From Saposhnikovia divaricata (Eukaryota; Streptophyta; Magnoliopsida; Apiales; Apiaceae), in assembly GCA_036435485.1 (NCBI GenBank), contig CM071597.1, positions 54,357,881 to 54,421,880 on the forward strand: DNA of 64,000 nucleotides, given 5' to 3'. The translations under genes and the position numbers were made by a program. The notes below the pieces were generated by a model, which made no database searches, was not told the origin of the DNA, and saw only the letters and a list, made by a program, of their open reading frames with translations. Of the stretch, positions 47,375-58,563 are shown piece after piece. The number at the start of each line of letters is the position of its first letter. Within the stretch, counting starts at the first letter, position 1.

Positions 47375-48211
47375 AAATAATTATTTTGAAAATTCCGTTA
47401 AGTGTTTTGATAAAATATTTAATTTTTTTCTTTTAAAATGTGGTCAATAAAATATTTATCAAAACACTTTTAGAAATCTCACATTGTTAATGTGCATTAT
47501 AAACAATTTAATAAAATTCACTATATATCTAAAAATTACAAAAAATGTGAAATATTTATTCTAAAAGAATATTTAGAAGGATATGAGTACTTCACTTTAA
47601 AAAAAATCTACTAATTAATATTTAGAAGTATATTCAAGATTCCGTTAAGTATTTCGGTAAAAATCTACTTATTCAGTTTGATCAATAAATATTTATCAAA
47701 ACATTTAAAGAATCTCACATTGACAATATGTATTAAAAATAGTTTAATGAATTTCACTATAAGTCTAAAAACTACAAAAAATGAAATAAATTTTTTAAAA
47801 ATGTGTGAGTACATTTAAAAAAAAAAATTCATCAAGTGTTTTAATAAATGTTTTTAATAGTGACGGATCAATCAAATAATTATGTTGAAGATTTCGTTAA
47901 GTGTTTTAATAAAATGTTTATAAATTCTTTTAAAATTTTGTCAAAAAATATTTATCAAAACACTTTTAGGAATCTCACGTGCATTATATATACTTTAATG
48001 AACTTCACTATATATCTAAAAATTACAAAAAAATGAAATATTTTTCAATAAGAATATTTACAAGGATATGAGTACTTCTCTTTAAAAAAAATTAACTTAT
48101 TGATATTTAGAAGGATATTCAAGATTCCGTTAATTGTTTCGTTAAAAATATACTTATTCAGATCAATAAATATTTATCAAAACACTTAAGGAATCTCACA
48201 TTAACAATATG
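47375..48211. repeat. Dimeric AT-rich tandem array, left part
   Basis: The anchor AATCTCACATTG recurs with starts at 47476, 47712, 47972 and 48193, i.e. spacings 236, 260 and 221. Each unit also carries ATCAAAACACTTTTAGG, CCGTTAAGTGTTT and GATATGAGTACTT words. Two alternating subunits make a higher-order unit of about 480-500 bp. Short ORFs are chance. The array is cut at 48211 by the solo LTR. Confidence 0.8.
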
Positions 48212-49684
48212 TGTTGAGTCATATATGTTTTAGATGATGATAACAAATACCACAAGGCAGAAAATGAATTAAGGAATCGAAGCTGACAAATAAATCAGGA
48301 AGCTAACTTAAATGCAGATCAACTAAAGCAATATCTTGAGATTGGAACTCTGCATGTAGTTAGGAATTATTTCTGTGTCAAGCCTTGGGATGCTAAATTC
48401 AGATATCAGTAGTCAAAAGAGAGTTTGCTATAACCATGCAAGTAAGTTCTAGAAATCAAGAAAAGAAGAGTTCGAGAAGTCATTTGAGAACTCTACAAAA
48501 AGGGTCTATTCGAGAAGTCCTAGTTCGAGAAGTCAGATTGCTCTGTTCGAGAAGTTTGCAACATGCACTAATCTAGAAGTCCTCTCAAAAGACTATTCGA
48601 GAAGTCATTCGAGAACTCACTTAAAGGAACGGTTCGAGAAGTTATTCGAGAACTCACTTAAAGGAACTGCTCGAGAAGTCATCATTCGAAATCTCAAGAT
48701 TCATCTGTTCGAGAACTCAACCTGTTTTCATAATAATACTAGAGTTTTCTAAAGGAACACATCGAATGGAGATTAGACCCAGAATTACTTTGCAACCCGT
48801 GACTTATAGACAGTGGCCAATTACACAGAGGATGTTACGAATAGGGAGTCAAATTGTAGATATTTGAAGGCTCAAACTCTTCCAAGTGAAAGGTAAAATC
48901 AATCACTGTTTATCCGACTTCAAGGGCAACAATAAGAGTGGAAGCAACCTCCAACATGATTACACTTATACTGAAAGATTCAAAGGATATCTTGATAAAT
49001 GCATAAGGATCAACCGTTATATCTGGGAAGTTCAAGCACAGCTCAATAAGCAGAAAAGCTTATTGACTTTTAAAAAGATTATCTTTTTGATTAAAGCTAC
49101 TTTCAGAGACAAAGATCCAAAGCAAAAAAGATCTTTTGCATAAAGCATCACGTGGGCTTGGAAGCTAAGTCATCTCAAGAACTTAATAACTTTTGAAGAA
49201 AGAAACATATACTGACTTGAAGCATGCTGGGATTGTCCAAATCAAGAAAAGAAGACTTTCAAGATAATTCCAGAAATGGCTACCACTTCGAGTATGTGTG
49301 TGTGACAAGTTATACCAGAAATGTATCATCACATTTCATGTAACTTTTACTTGTCTTCATATAGTTCTTATAAGCTGTATGAGGATCACAAGGCTGATAG
49401 CTTAGGTTTTCTTGTAAACACTAAAACATTGTAATCCGCAGCTGTGTATTCGTACGCAGAGAATTATCTTCAAATACAACCATCAGGTGGACTAAGCAAT
49501 CAAGCTAACCCACCTGAGATTTTTTATATCTCGTGTTGTATGTGTGTTAGATAATTTGTTTATCTTGTTTTTCTTTCTGTTCTCATAACACTTTATTTTA
49601 AACCTCATCAGTTCGAAAGAATTTAGTTGAGATTGTATTCAACCCCCTTTCTACAATCTCGTGGTGAATAACTGGGAAATAACA
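48212..49684 (+). repeat. Solo LTR of a SIRE-like Copia element with 5-bp TSD
   Basis: 1473 bp, TGTTGAG...AATAACA, bordered by ATATG at 48207-48211 and 49685-49689. Near the right end lies ATTCAACCCCCTTTCTACAA, the typical 3' end signature of SIRE-like LTRs. No primer site or polypurine tract next to it, and tandem-array sequence resumes on both sides, so it is a solo LTR left by LTR-LTR recombination. The 85-codon frame at 48886 is LTR sequence without domain. Confidence 0.9.
48471..48725. promoter_or_regulatory. Nine TTCGAGAA palindromes in the solo LTR
   Basis: TTCGAGAA starts at 48471, 48509, 48524, 48546, 48596, 48610, 48635, 48647 and 48718, each followed by GT or CT. This equals a TTCnnGAA heat-shock-element core repeated nine times in 255 bp. 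Function is inferred, not shown. Confidence 0.55.
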
Positions 49685-51330
49685 ATATGTATTAAAAATA
49701 GTTTTATGAATTTCACTATAAGTCTAAAAACTACAAAAAAATGAAATAAAGTTTCAAATTTTTTTAAAAAAATCTATGAGTACTTTTTTTAAAAAAATCA
49801 TCAAGTTTTTCAATAAATATTTTTTAATTATAACATATCAATCAAATAATTATTTTGAAGATTCCGTTAATAGTTTTAATAAAATATTTACAAATTCTTT
49901 TAAAATTTTATGAAAAAATATTTATCAAAACACTTTTAGGAATCTCACATTGATAATGTGCATTATATACACTTTAATGAATTTCACCATATATCTAAAA
50001 ATTACAAAAAAAATGAAATATTTTTTCTAAAAGAGTATTTAGAAAGATATGAGTACTTTTCTTTAAATAAAATCTACTAATTCCGTTAAGTGGTTCGATA
50101 AAAATATACTTATTCTTTAAAAATTTGATCAATAAATATTTATTAAATCAATTAAGTAATCTCACATTGCCAATGTGTATTAAAAATATTTTAATGAATT
50201 TCACTAAAAATCTAAAAACTATAAAAAATGAAATCTATTTTCCAATTTTTTTTAAAAAATATAAGAATACTTTTTTTTTAAAAGAAAATAGTCGTCAAGT
50301 GTTTCAATAAGTGCTTTTTAATTGTGACAAATCTATCAAATAATTATTTTGAAGATTTCGTTAAGTATTTTGATAAAATATTTAACTTTTTTCAAAATTT
50401 GGTCAACAAAATATCTATCAAAAACACTTATAGGAATTTCACATTGACAATGTGCATTATAAGCACTTTAATGAATTTCACTATATTCTAAAAATTACAA
50501 AAAACATGAAATATTTATTCTAAAAGAAAATTTAGAAGGATATGAGTACTTAAAAAAAATCTACTCATTAATATTTAGATGGATATTCAAGTTTTCCTTA
50601 AGTGTTTCGATAAAAATCTACTTCTTCAGTTTGATCAATAAATATTTATCAAAACACTAAAGGAATCTCATATTGACAAAATGTATTAAAAATAGTTTAA
50701 TGAATTTCACAATAAGTATAAAAATTACAAAAAATGAAACAAAATTTTCCAAAAAAAAATTAAAAATATATGAGTACTTTTTTAAAAAAATATTGGTCAA
50801 GTGTTTCAGTAAATATTTTTTAATTTTGATGTATCAATCAAATAATTATTTTGAATATTCTGTTAAGTGTTTTAATAAAATCTTTACAAATTATTTTAAA
50901 ATTTTGTCAAAAAAAAAATTTAACATAACACTTTTAGGAATCTCACATCAACAATGTGCATTATATACACTTTAACAAACTTCACCATATATCTAAAAAT
51001 TACAAAAAATGATTTTTTTCAAAGAATATTTAAATGGATATGAGTACTTTTCTTTAAAAAAAAATCTACTTATTAATATTTTTAAAGATACTGAAGATTC
51101 AAAGTGATTCGGTAAAAATATACATATTTTTTTAAAATTTGATCAATAAATATTTATTAAAACAATTAAGGATTCTCACAATGCCAATGTGCAATAAATG
51201 TTTTTTTTTAATGAATTTCACTATAAGTTTAAAAAGTACAAAAAATGAAATCTATTTTCCCAAAAAAAAAAATTATGAATACTTTTTTCAAAAATAGTCG
51301 TCAAATGTTTCAATAAGTTTTTTTAAAAGA
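49685..51330. repeat. Dimeric AT-rich tandem array, right part
   Basis: Continues the array of 47375-48211. Anchor starts: 49942, 50159, 50436, 50665, 50940 and 51172, spacings 217, 277, 229, 275 and 232. Subtracting the 1478-bp LTR plus TSD, the gap across the insertion is 271, so the short/long alternation is kept. Units are diverged by roughly a quarter by eye. No coding sequence. Confidence 0.82.
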
Positions 51331-51889
51331 ATCTTAATAATTATAAATTAAATATCTTAAAAAATCTCAAATATATTAAAAATATACTATTAAAAAAGGA
51401 TACAACTTTTTCAAATACATTTTGGAATCTCAAAAACAAATAATAGGTAACAAATTAACATTCTATATTCTGCAAAACAACTTAAAGAACCTCAAAAATT
51501 GTTAATTCAAAAATATATTCCTAAAAAATATATTTTAAAAGAAATTTTGAATGAAAATTAAAATATATAGGTTGAAATTAAAATATTCCTACCTATGTTT
51601 GAGATTCTTTACAATATATAGGTTGTACTAGCTCATTTCTATATTTGGATTAAATCTTTTAAAATTTGAAATTAATCATTGGGTCTTTTTGAAAGAATTC
51701 CTTATATGTTTGGAAAGATCATATAGTTTTTTTAAAAAAACATATTGAAATTCTTTTTTTTTTTTTTGCTTAAGCCATAATAAGGAAAATTGGTAGAATA
51801 TGTACATGTTTGTATTGATTCCCTTATATATTTTTCCCTTAGACTATTATGTACAGGATTATTATGTTCCTTGTATACTTTGTATACTT
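51331..51889. other. AT-rich non-coding DNA
   Basis: No feature recognised; contains T and A homopolymers (for example 51757-51768). Confidence 0.6.
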
Positions 51890-52384
51890 AGCTCAACTTC
51901 AAATATAGCATACATCTTTTTTTTTTTTTTTTTGAACAAAAGGAATCAATTCATTAATCAAAAGCCATACGACATCTACAAATACAATCGAAAGGACAGA
52001 CGCTTAAGGGGATCGCTGTTGAATCCTTCCTAGAGGCAACCAAGCGATTTGAAGATGACTGAAAGTATGTACCAGTAGTTTTTTTCATCAGACTCTTCTG
52101 TGCAAACGACCATAGATGCGATCCCATAATAACCTTCATCCCTGAATCAAAACCATGAAAATCTTGTCGATCTATAACCTCGGCCATGGAACACACCAAA
52201 ACCCAATCAAAACAAAAACTCAAACTCTCTCAAGGAGAGACTAACAAAACCCAAATAAATTGGGAAATTATTGAAACCCAAATAAATTGGGAACTTATTG
52301 AAAAAAAACAAGATGAATCTATCAATTTGGAATCATAATGTAACCTTCCATATAGCTCAATTTTAAATTTAGCTTACATCTTTT
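51890..52384 (-). mobile_element. Poly(A) retroposon 3' end (LINE-like), 5' truncated
   Basis: On the minus strand a ~300-bp body ends in GATTAATGAATTGATTCC and a 17-base poly(A) (T run 51917-51933). A 31-bp imperfect direct repeat flanks it (51890-51920 and 52354-52384, about five mismatches), a candidate target duplication. The 89-codon frame 51954-52223 has no RT motif. LINE origin is likely but a processed transcript is possible. Confidence 0.5.
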
Positions 52385-52450
52385 AAAATTTGAATTTTAA
52401 ATCTATCAATTTGGAATCATAATGTAACCTTTCATATAAAAATATGTCGG
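52248..52450. repeat. Short local tandem duplications
   Basis: ACCCAAATAAATTGGGAA-type 27-bp unit repeated at 52248 and 52275; a ~88-bp unit with ATCAATTTGGAATCATAATG repeated at about 52320 and 52407. No coding content. Confidence 0.7.
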
Positions 52451-53037
52451 TCAAAATACAATATATCTTTAGTTTATGATTTTATTAAATTGTTATATAT
52501 TTTCAAAAAAAAACTTATATATCATTCTTAGATCTTGATGATCTAATTTTATAACAATTAAATGGTGTCTATTTTAACAAGATTCTCTTTTATGTTTTGT
52601 TGTAACAGATTTTGTATGAAATCTAGTAAAGACTTGCTTAAATATTTTACTAGGCGCTCTACTATAATTAAATAATATTAATTAATATTTTATAAAGTGT
52701 TCTACATATAAAAAAATTATTTTTTTTTGATATTTCTCCGAATACCAACCTTAAAAAAGTAAAATTGAAACATATTTTCCAAAAAGGACAAATATTTTTG
52801 ATTATACGAGATTCTCTTAAGTGTTATATTAAATTTTTATAACTTTTTATTAACTTTTTTTCCAAAGTGTTTTTGAAAGTATATATGACTATATTTTAAA
52901 ATAATCATATAATATTTTAAAATATCAAAATTTCATAAAAATTCTATTAAGTGTTTTTAAATTTATTGAAACTAGATTTTTTTACGTGGATAATTTCATA
53001 TCGATTTGATATCCCAAATATTGAATTGAAATATCAA
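52451..53037. other. AT-rich non-coding DNA
   Basis: Repeats words such as TTCTCTTAAGTGTT and TTCTATTAAGTGTTTT that resemble the ~495-bp array, so it may be very diverged array DNA. Nothing else supported. Confidence 0.45.
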
Positions 53038-53046
53038 TTAAGCTAA

Positions 53047-53249
53047 GAGAAAACTGGGCCTGAGGTTGTCCTCAGGGAACAACCCTGAAGTTAAAAGATT
53101 TTGTTCCTATAAAACAAGTGGCCCCGCAGGGGCAATTTTGTAAATATAATTTTTTTTACAGTAACTTACATATATACCCTTAAATTTATACTGTAAATCT
53201 TTTAACCTTAGGGGGAGAACCTGAAGACAACCTCAGGCACATCAAGTCC
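53047..53249. mobile_element. MITE-like inverted repeat with 9-bp flanking duplication
   Basis: TTAAGCTAA lies at 53038-53046 and 53250-53258. Between them the ends face each other as inverted repeats: GCCTGAGGTTGTCCTCAGG on the left and the complement of the same with one change on the right, extended by GTTAAAAGATTT words. A 9-bp duplication suggests a Mutator-type MITE; the outermost bases match only weakly, so the exact ends are uncertain. Confidence 0.55.
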
Positions 53250-53258
53250 TTAAGCTAA

Positions 53259-53570
53259 TCTAATTAAGTTAGATTTTAGATCATGTTTATTCTCCTACAT
53301 ACTGTCTGTGATACATTGAATATAAACAGACGATGATGATGACCGAGTCATTTGGCTGATGTAATTGACTGATCAAATATTACGAAATTTTATAAAGTGT
53401 TTTGAGTATTATATGGAGTACCATATCTTTCATTTTTTTAATTTATTATCACACACTTCCGAATAAATAGTGAAAAAAAATAGATATGAAATTTTTTAAA
53501 TTAAGATTGTGTAGTTAAAATATTAATTGTGGATGATGAAAAAAATGAAAAGAAATACTCAAGAGATTAG
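53259..53570. other. Non-coding spacer
   Basis: AT-rich, no ORF, no repeat recognised. Confidence 0.6.
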
Positions 53571-54831
53571 TGGTACTCCTATGGTTTTGATGATCACAAA
53601 CAGCAAGCCAAAAGGCTTGTATTTAGATATAAAATAGTATGTTATTTCTGTATGCACTAACTTGGTCTTGCATGGTAAGTCTGCTCACTGACTGTTCAAT
53701 AATTATTCCAGATCAACAAGCCAAAATCAGAATTCTGTTACAGTTTGGCAAGCCATTTGCACAGAGACAGATCACAAACAGCAAGCCATTTGCGTAGAGA
53801 CAGATCACAAACAGCATGCCATTTGTCAACAGTCCAGAAATTTCAGAAGTACGGAAATCATGAAGATTTTATAGGGATTGACTTCTGATCAGTTGTAAGG
53901 ATTGTTTAAATATGGAATACGTATATTATATGTATTTGAGCTCTCTTTAAACATATCTTTTCATTCAAAATTGATTTCATAAATTATAGGAGTTTGTTAT
54001 TATTCAAAACTCTTCTTTACTTATTCAAAACCTCCTATACATATTTTTCCCTTATATCTTTCTGAAGAACAGGTCTAACACATTCTATCTCCTTCTTCTT
54101 CTTCATTCAATAATCTAACTTGAACGTTGGATTGGATCCGAACATTGGAAAATTGTTTGATTAGTTTATGACCGTTTATGCAAACCTTATATATAATTGT
54201 TCTTGTTTAAATTTTTGGTTGCTGAAAATCTAAGAACCACAAGAACATAAACAACTCAGTTTTACTTTGCAAAATCTTTTACCTTGATTCTCTTCCATCT
54301 CATTTATATATCTATTCGTATTGTTTATTTAGAGAATTCATAGTTTGAGTTGTAACTATCTTTGATTAATTGTATTGTTCTGATTGTAAGTGTTTTAGTT
54401 GTTGGACACTTGGCTTGGAATAGTAGGGATTCGAGAGTTGTGCTAGAGAAGTATACTAGGGTAGTATAGCTTAGAGAGCAAATTCTGTTTTAGGTCTATT
54501 CAGCAAGCCGTTAACAGCTGGGTTTGAGGGAGATATATTGTTGTATCTTGTAATCGGATTATTTTGATCAATAATATATTCTCTTACCAGGTTGGTAAGG
54601 GACCGGGATGTAGACCATAGGGGATTAGGGTCGAACCTGGCTAAAAGATTGTGGTGTTCTTTATTTTTCCTGCACTTTAGTTACTGCTTGTGCATTCAAC
54701 TTACCATTTACATTCAGCGTACCATTTGCATCTGTTAAAATTGAAATCAGTAAGCTGTTTCTGGTAATTATTAAAATTGGACATAGTTAGCCATTTACAC
54801 CTATTCACCCCCCTCTAGGTATGCATTTTCA
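53571..54831 (+). repeat. 5' LTR of a Copia element G (start approximate)
   Basis: Ends ATTCACCCCCCTCTAGG...TTTTCA right before a degenerate primer site TGGTATAAAAGC (54834-54845, two changes from TGGTATCAGAGC). The start near 53571 is inferred by matching the GGTTTTGATGATCACAAAC word with the start of the solo LTR. It carries two and a half copies of a ~37-bp repeat with GCAAGCCATTTGC and ACAGATCACAAACAG (53746-53826). Confidence 0.65.
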
Positions 54832-54887
54832 TTTGGTATAAAAGCTGTGGTGTACTAGCATTTCTGTAACAAGAAAGTACAGGTCCT

Positions 54888-55406
54888 ATGGCACACATTT
54901 ATGTAGAGGGAGAATCATCAAATAAGCCATCGCTTCTCGTTGGCACAGAAAATTATGATTCAAGGAGACTAAAGATGAAGGTGTTTCCGAGCAGAAATCC
55001 ACTTGAATGGTTGGTTGTTAAAGTTGGTCCATTTACTTTTCTGGATGAAAACGGAAAGCTAAAAGATTTTGATGATCTTACCGAGGCAGAACTGATAAAA
55101 TCAAGTTATGATGGAAGAGCAAAGTACACATTAATATGTGGTCTTTCAGATTCAGATTTTGACAAGGTCTCTTCATGTAGCACTGCAAAGGATATATGGG
55201 ATACCTTAGAGATGCATTATAAAGCTACAACAAAATTAGAGGAAGAATGTTTCAAGCCAAAACAACAAGCTGTCTCAAGTGACAAAAAGAAATCAAAGGC
55301 TCAATTCACTTGGAATGATGAGGAATCTGTTTCCAATGAAGACTCAAGTGAAGAGATGTCAAATTTTGAATTTGTTGGCATTGATAATAATTCAGTTCGA
55401 GGAAAT
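54888..55406 (+). pseudogene. gag: Copia gag, N-terminal part, cut by element E
   Basis: Starts with MAHIYVEG 43 bp after the primer site. Residues 80-120 show the gag landmarks YTLICGLSDSDF and STAKDIWDTLEMHYKAT (UBN2-type gag), which then jump to a Lys/Ser/Glu-rich hinge (KKKSKAQFTWNDEESVSNE) that usually lies after the gag core. So a deletion removed much of the UBN2 domain. At 55407 the LTR of element E interrupts the frame; the last 33 codons of the open frame are LTR sequence. Confidence 0.8.
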
Positions 55407-55911
55407 TGTTACCCAGTAATGATCAATTGTAGAAGGGGGGTTGAATACAATTGTATAAGATTTTCGACGTTTAACAGAAATGATAACACAAGTATTAATA
55501 AATAACAGCTTTATTAACTCTGATATAAAATTGTTACAAACTCTCTAAAGAAATTCTGATGTTCTGGAGTGCTGCTAGGTTACAAGATATCTCGTGTAAG
55601 CGATTACTTAAAATGTAAAACCTAAATTGTGTTTATATACATCACACAGCTGCCCTATCAATTACAAGATATGTCAAATCAATTAACAACCGTTTACAAT
55701 GCATATCCTAATTGATAGCTACGATCCTATAAAATAGGAGTCGATAAATCAATCTTCCTTGATCTCTGGAATAATATAAATCTTCATGTAATCCTGATCA
55801 GCTTCCAATACTGATAACAACCCTAATACTGAGGTTGTACTACTGATGACGTCAGCATCAGTATCTAATCAGAAGTCCAGATCCTGATATCACTTGAATC
55901 AATATCTAACA
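55407..55911 (-). repeat. 3' LTR of element E
   Basis: 505 bp, TGTTACCCAG...ATCTAACA on plus strand (TGTTAGAT...GTAACA on minus). A GGGGGG-TTGAATACAATT signature near the left border is the U5 end typical of SIRE-like LTRs. Next to it, 55912-55926, ATCTCCCCCAATTTT is the polypurine tract read on the minus strand. Confidence 0.88.
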
Positions 55912-55992
55912 ATCTCCCCCAATTTTTACTTTGTAAAATAAAGCACAAATTCCTTGATACAGTGATGTCAAAAACTCAAAACAAAATATCTT

Positions 55993-56811
55993 CTAGAACT
56001 CATCAGGAACAGTTTCAGAAATTCTTTGATAGAAAAGATTCATCTTCAAGAAATCTGACATCAACTCTTCTTCCTTGCTTTCAAGAATTTGAACCAGTTT
56101 CTTCTTCAGATTCTTGAGTTCTTCAACTTCCTCATTAATCTGATAAATAGCTGCCCTGAGATTCTGTATTGAGCTTCTAGGTAAATCTAATTCTCCCAAT
56201 AGTATATATGCAAACTCCTTCCCATCAGGATTAAGAGACAATTGTTCCACACCAAAGTATTCTTCCTTAACAGCAGTGCCTTTCTGAATTTCAGTTTCTT
56301 TGCCTCTAGAATTTAAGTACATGGGAGTATAGTTACCATCATACCTTGTTCCTCCATCCAGAACTCTCTGTCTGATAGTTCTTAGAATCATCCTATACCA
56401 GTTCTTGTAGACTTCAATCTCTTTAACTTTGATTCTTTTACCCTTGAGCAGATAAAGAACATATTTCAGTTCCTTTGTAGATTTGCATAACAACTCATCA
56501 ATAGTTAATTTCTTGACAGTCTTATCTTTCATGAAGTACAGAAATTTCTCCACCTTTTTAGCACCAGCATGACAATCAGCAATAATAGCAACAGCTTCAA
56601 GTTTCCACAGATGATCAACAGTTAATTCCTCACCAATATTGTCAACTAGAGCATGTTGATCTGTCTGTATAGTAGAAATGATTTGAGCTTTACCAAAACC
56701 AATACCTCCTCTGGTTTTAGGTTCTAGTGCCTTCAAAGTAGATTGCATTCTAGACCAGAGTGGTGGAATATTTTTAGACTTAACTTCGTCAATTAGATAA
56801 AGTTCTAGCAT
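55993..56811 (-). pseudogene. Post-pol ORF of element E, C-terminal part
   Basis: 272 codons ending about 66 bp before the polypurine tract. Mostly alpha-helical-looking, with a coiled-coil-like C-terminus (QINEEVEELKNLKKKLVQIL, ~225-250). The position and organisation equal the end of the post-pol region of A, although sequence similarity by eye is weak. No enzyme motif, signal peptide or membrane segment. Confidence 0.6.
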
Positions 56812-56921
56812 TGATCCACCAGGTTGAAAAATAGCTGGTCCATTATAATTCCAATCACAGATATTCTGTCATTTATCACCTTTCTTTTTGATTTGTGAGT
56901 TATCTTTCTGTTCTCCTGAAC

Positions 56922-57593
56922 TTATCTTGTGATATCATACCACAGCCTCTTGTTAGACTCTTTTATACTCTTTTCATAGTCCTTGGTTGCTTTAATTTCA
57001 GTATCCCTTGCTTTTTCTTTGATCTCCTTCTCTTTTTCAAATCTTCTGAACCTTTCCTTCAAGATATCAGCTTCAGGAATAACAGTTTGAATTGTTTCAA
57101 CAACAACATTCTGTGCTTTCACAACCATTTTACTCTTCCTTAATGTCAACTGATTTTCCTCTTCTTGTTGATCATCATGTATAATAGCCTGCATAGAATG
57201 TGGAATTAATTCACTTAGAACAACAAAAATATCAGCAGGTATCTCCTCTATCCTTCCTCTCCCTCTGCCTCTTCCTCTACTTGCAGCAGGAGTCTTCTTA
57301 AAACTATCCACAAGCTTTTTCTGTTCAATTAGAATTTCTTCTTTTGACAGATTAGGAAAGTCTTCTTCAGCTAGCACAGAAAGTGCTGACTTTGCATTTG
57401 CTAGTTCAACTATTTTATCTTTATGAAACAAATGAAGAACCTCACCAGTGTCAGTATCAAGTTCATGAAAGAAAGGTTTAGCAGCTTCTTTATTTTCATC
57501 ATCAATGTACACATCATCCTCAGGAATTGTTGACAATCGACCTTGACTAGGTGTCAGAAACTGTTCTTCTGTCATGACTTGAGATTGTACCAT
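56922..57593 (-). pseudogene. Post-pol ORF of element E, central part
   Basis: 223 codons. Contains an RG-rich stretch (SRGRGRGRGR, residues ~104-113), which could bind RNA, and a Lys/Glu-rich helical tail (~183-215). Separated from the next frame by a stop/frameshift; likely one ancestral ORF. Confidence 0.55.
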
Positions 57594-57611
57594 TGTCCTT
57601 ACTGTCTTCTT

Positions 57612-58447
57612 TCAAGATCTAGAAACATGAGTTAACTGCCTTGTTTGAGTTTTAGATTGACTTTTCCTTGTTACCAGTGCAGCATCAGAGGTTTCAGCTC
57701 CATGAGTCTGAGCACCACCATCACTTCCAGAAGTATCAACATCCTTTCTTACAACTAGATCAGGTGTGCATTTTGTTTTGACTACCTTCTCCCCCTTTTT
57801 GACATCAGGATCAGTCAATAAAGATAGAATAAGTTGGAGAGAGGCTTTAATGTTGTCAACTTTTCTTTCAAGAGAATCAAGTCTCTTATTAGTTTTCTAA
57901 ACCTCTTTTGTCAGAATCCGAACCTGAGAACTAGTAGCAGATAATTCGAACTTGTTCAGTAACTCAGCTCGAGTATGCGAATGAAAATCCTTAACAGAAG
58001 CAATTTCAGTTTGAAGACCTTTAGAAAGGATAGTAGACATCTTCACAACATTTCGTAGAGGAGCATTATCAGTCAGAGTTTAGCAACATAGTAAGCATGA
58101 CCTTGAGCATTTTCAAAAGAAATAGTTTCTCTAGGACTAGCGCAGCTACTTTCCCATTCATAACTGCTAACGCGTTCAGCATTCTCTCCAGTTCCAGTAT
58201 CATAAATGATCTCAGGATGTAACAAGCCTCTTTTATGTGCAACTGTACCCTCTGTAGCTTTACAAACAGGTTCCATAAAACTGCTGGAAGATTCATGAGT
58301 GGCACCAAGACTAGCATGAATGGCTTCTTTGAGCTGTGCTATCTCAGGATCATCCTCATCATCATCATCTGAGCTATCACCATCATTAGCATCAGGAACA
58401 TCATCATTTTGATTATCATCAGGATTCAGAATTCCCTTTAATTTCAA
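57612..58447 (-). pseudogene. Post-pol ORF of element E, N-terminal fragments
   Basis: Two frames (58073-58447 and 57612-57818) with stops between them. The first has a long acidic run (DGDSSDDDDEDDPE) followed by a helical stretch that resembles a ubiquitin-interacting-type pattern (EIAQLKEAIHASL), the second is Lys/Thr/Ser-rich. No domain assigned with confidence. Confidence 0.5.
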
Positions 58448-58563
58448 ATTAGCAGAAGAAGAAGTTGAAATATTCTGAGAACCTGCATTTAGAACAGAAC
58501 AATTCCTAAATCTCTCTGTTCTTTCAAAGTGATCTCATCACTTCTCACTGCTTTTCCTAAGTC

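Larger units (their letters stand above)
55407..58563 (-). mobile_element. Copia-type element E, 3' part
   Basis: Minus-strand element inserted in gag of G: 3' LTR, polypurine tract, then four collinear ORF fragments. Layout equals the 3' part of element A (post-pol ORFs before the LTR). RT, integrase and the 5' LTR are not present before the join with LTR F at 58564. Candidate TSD base set on the left is GAAAT (55402-55406). Confidence 0.8.

Noticed and set aside
47848..51000. Small frames in the tandem array
   Set aside because: AT-rich chance frames that differ from unit to unit.
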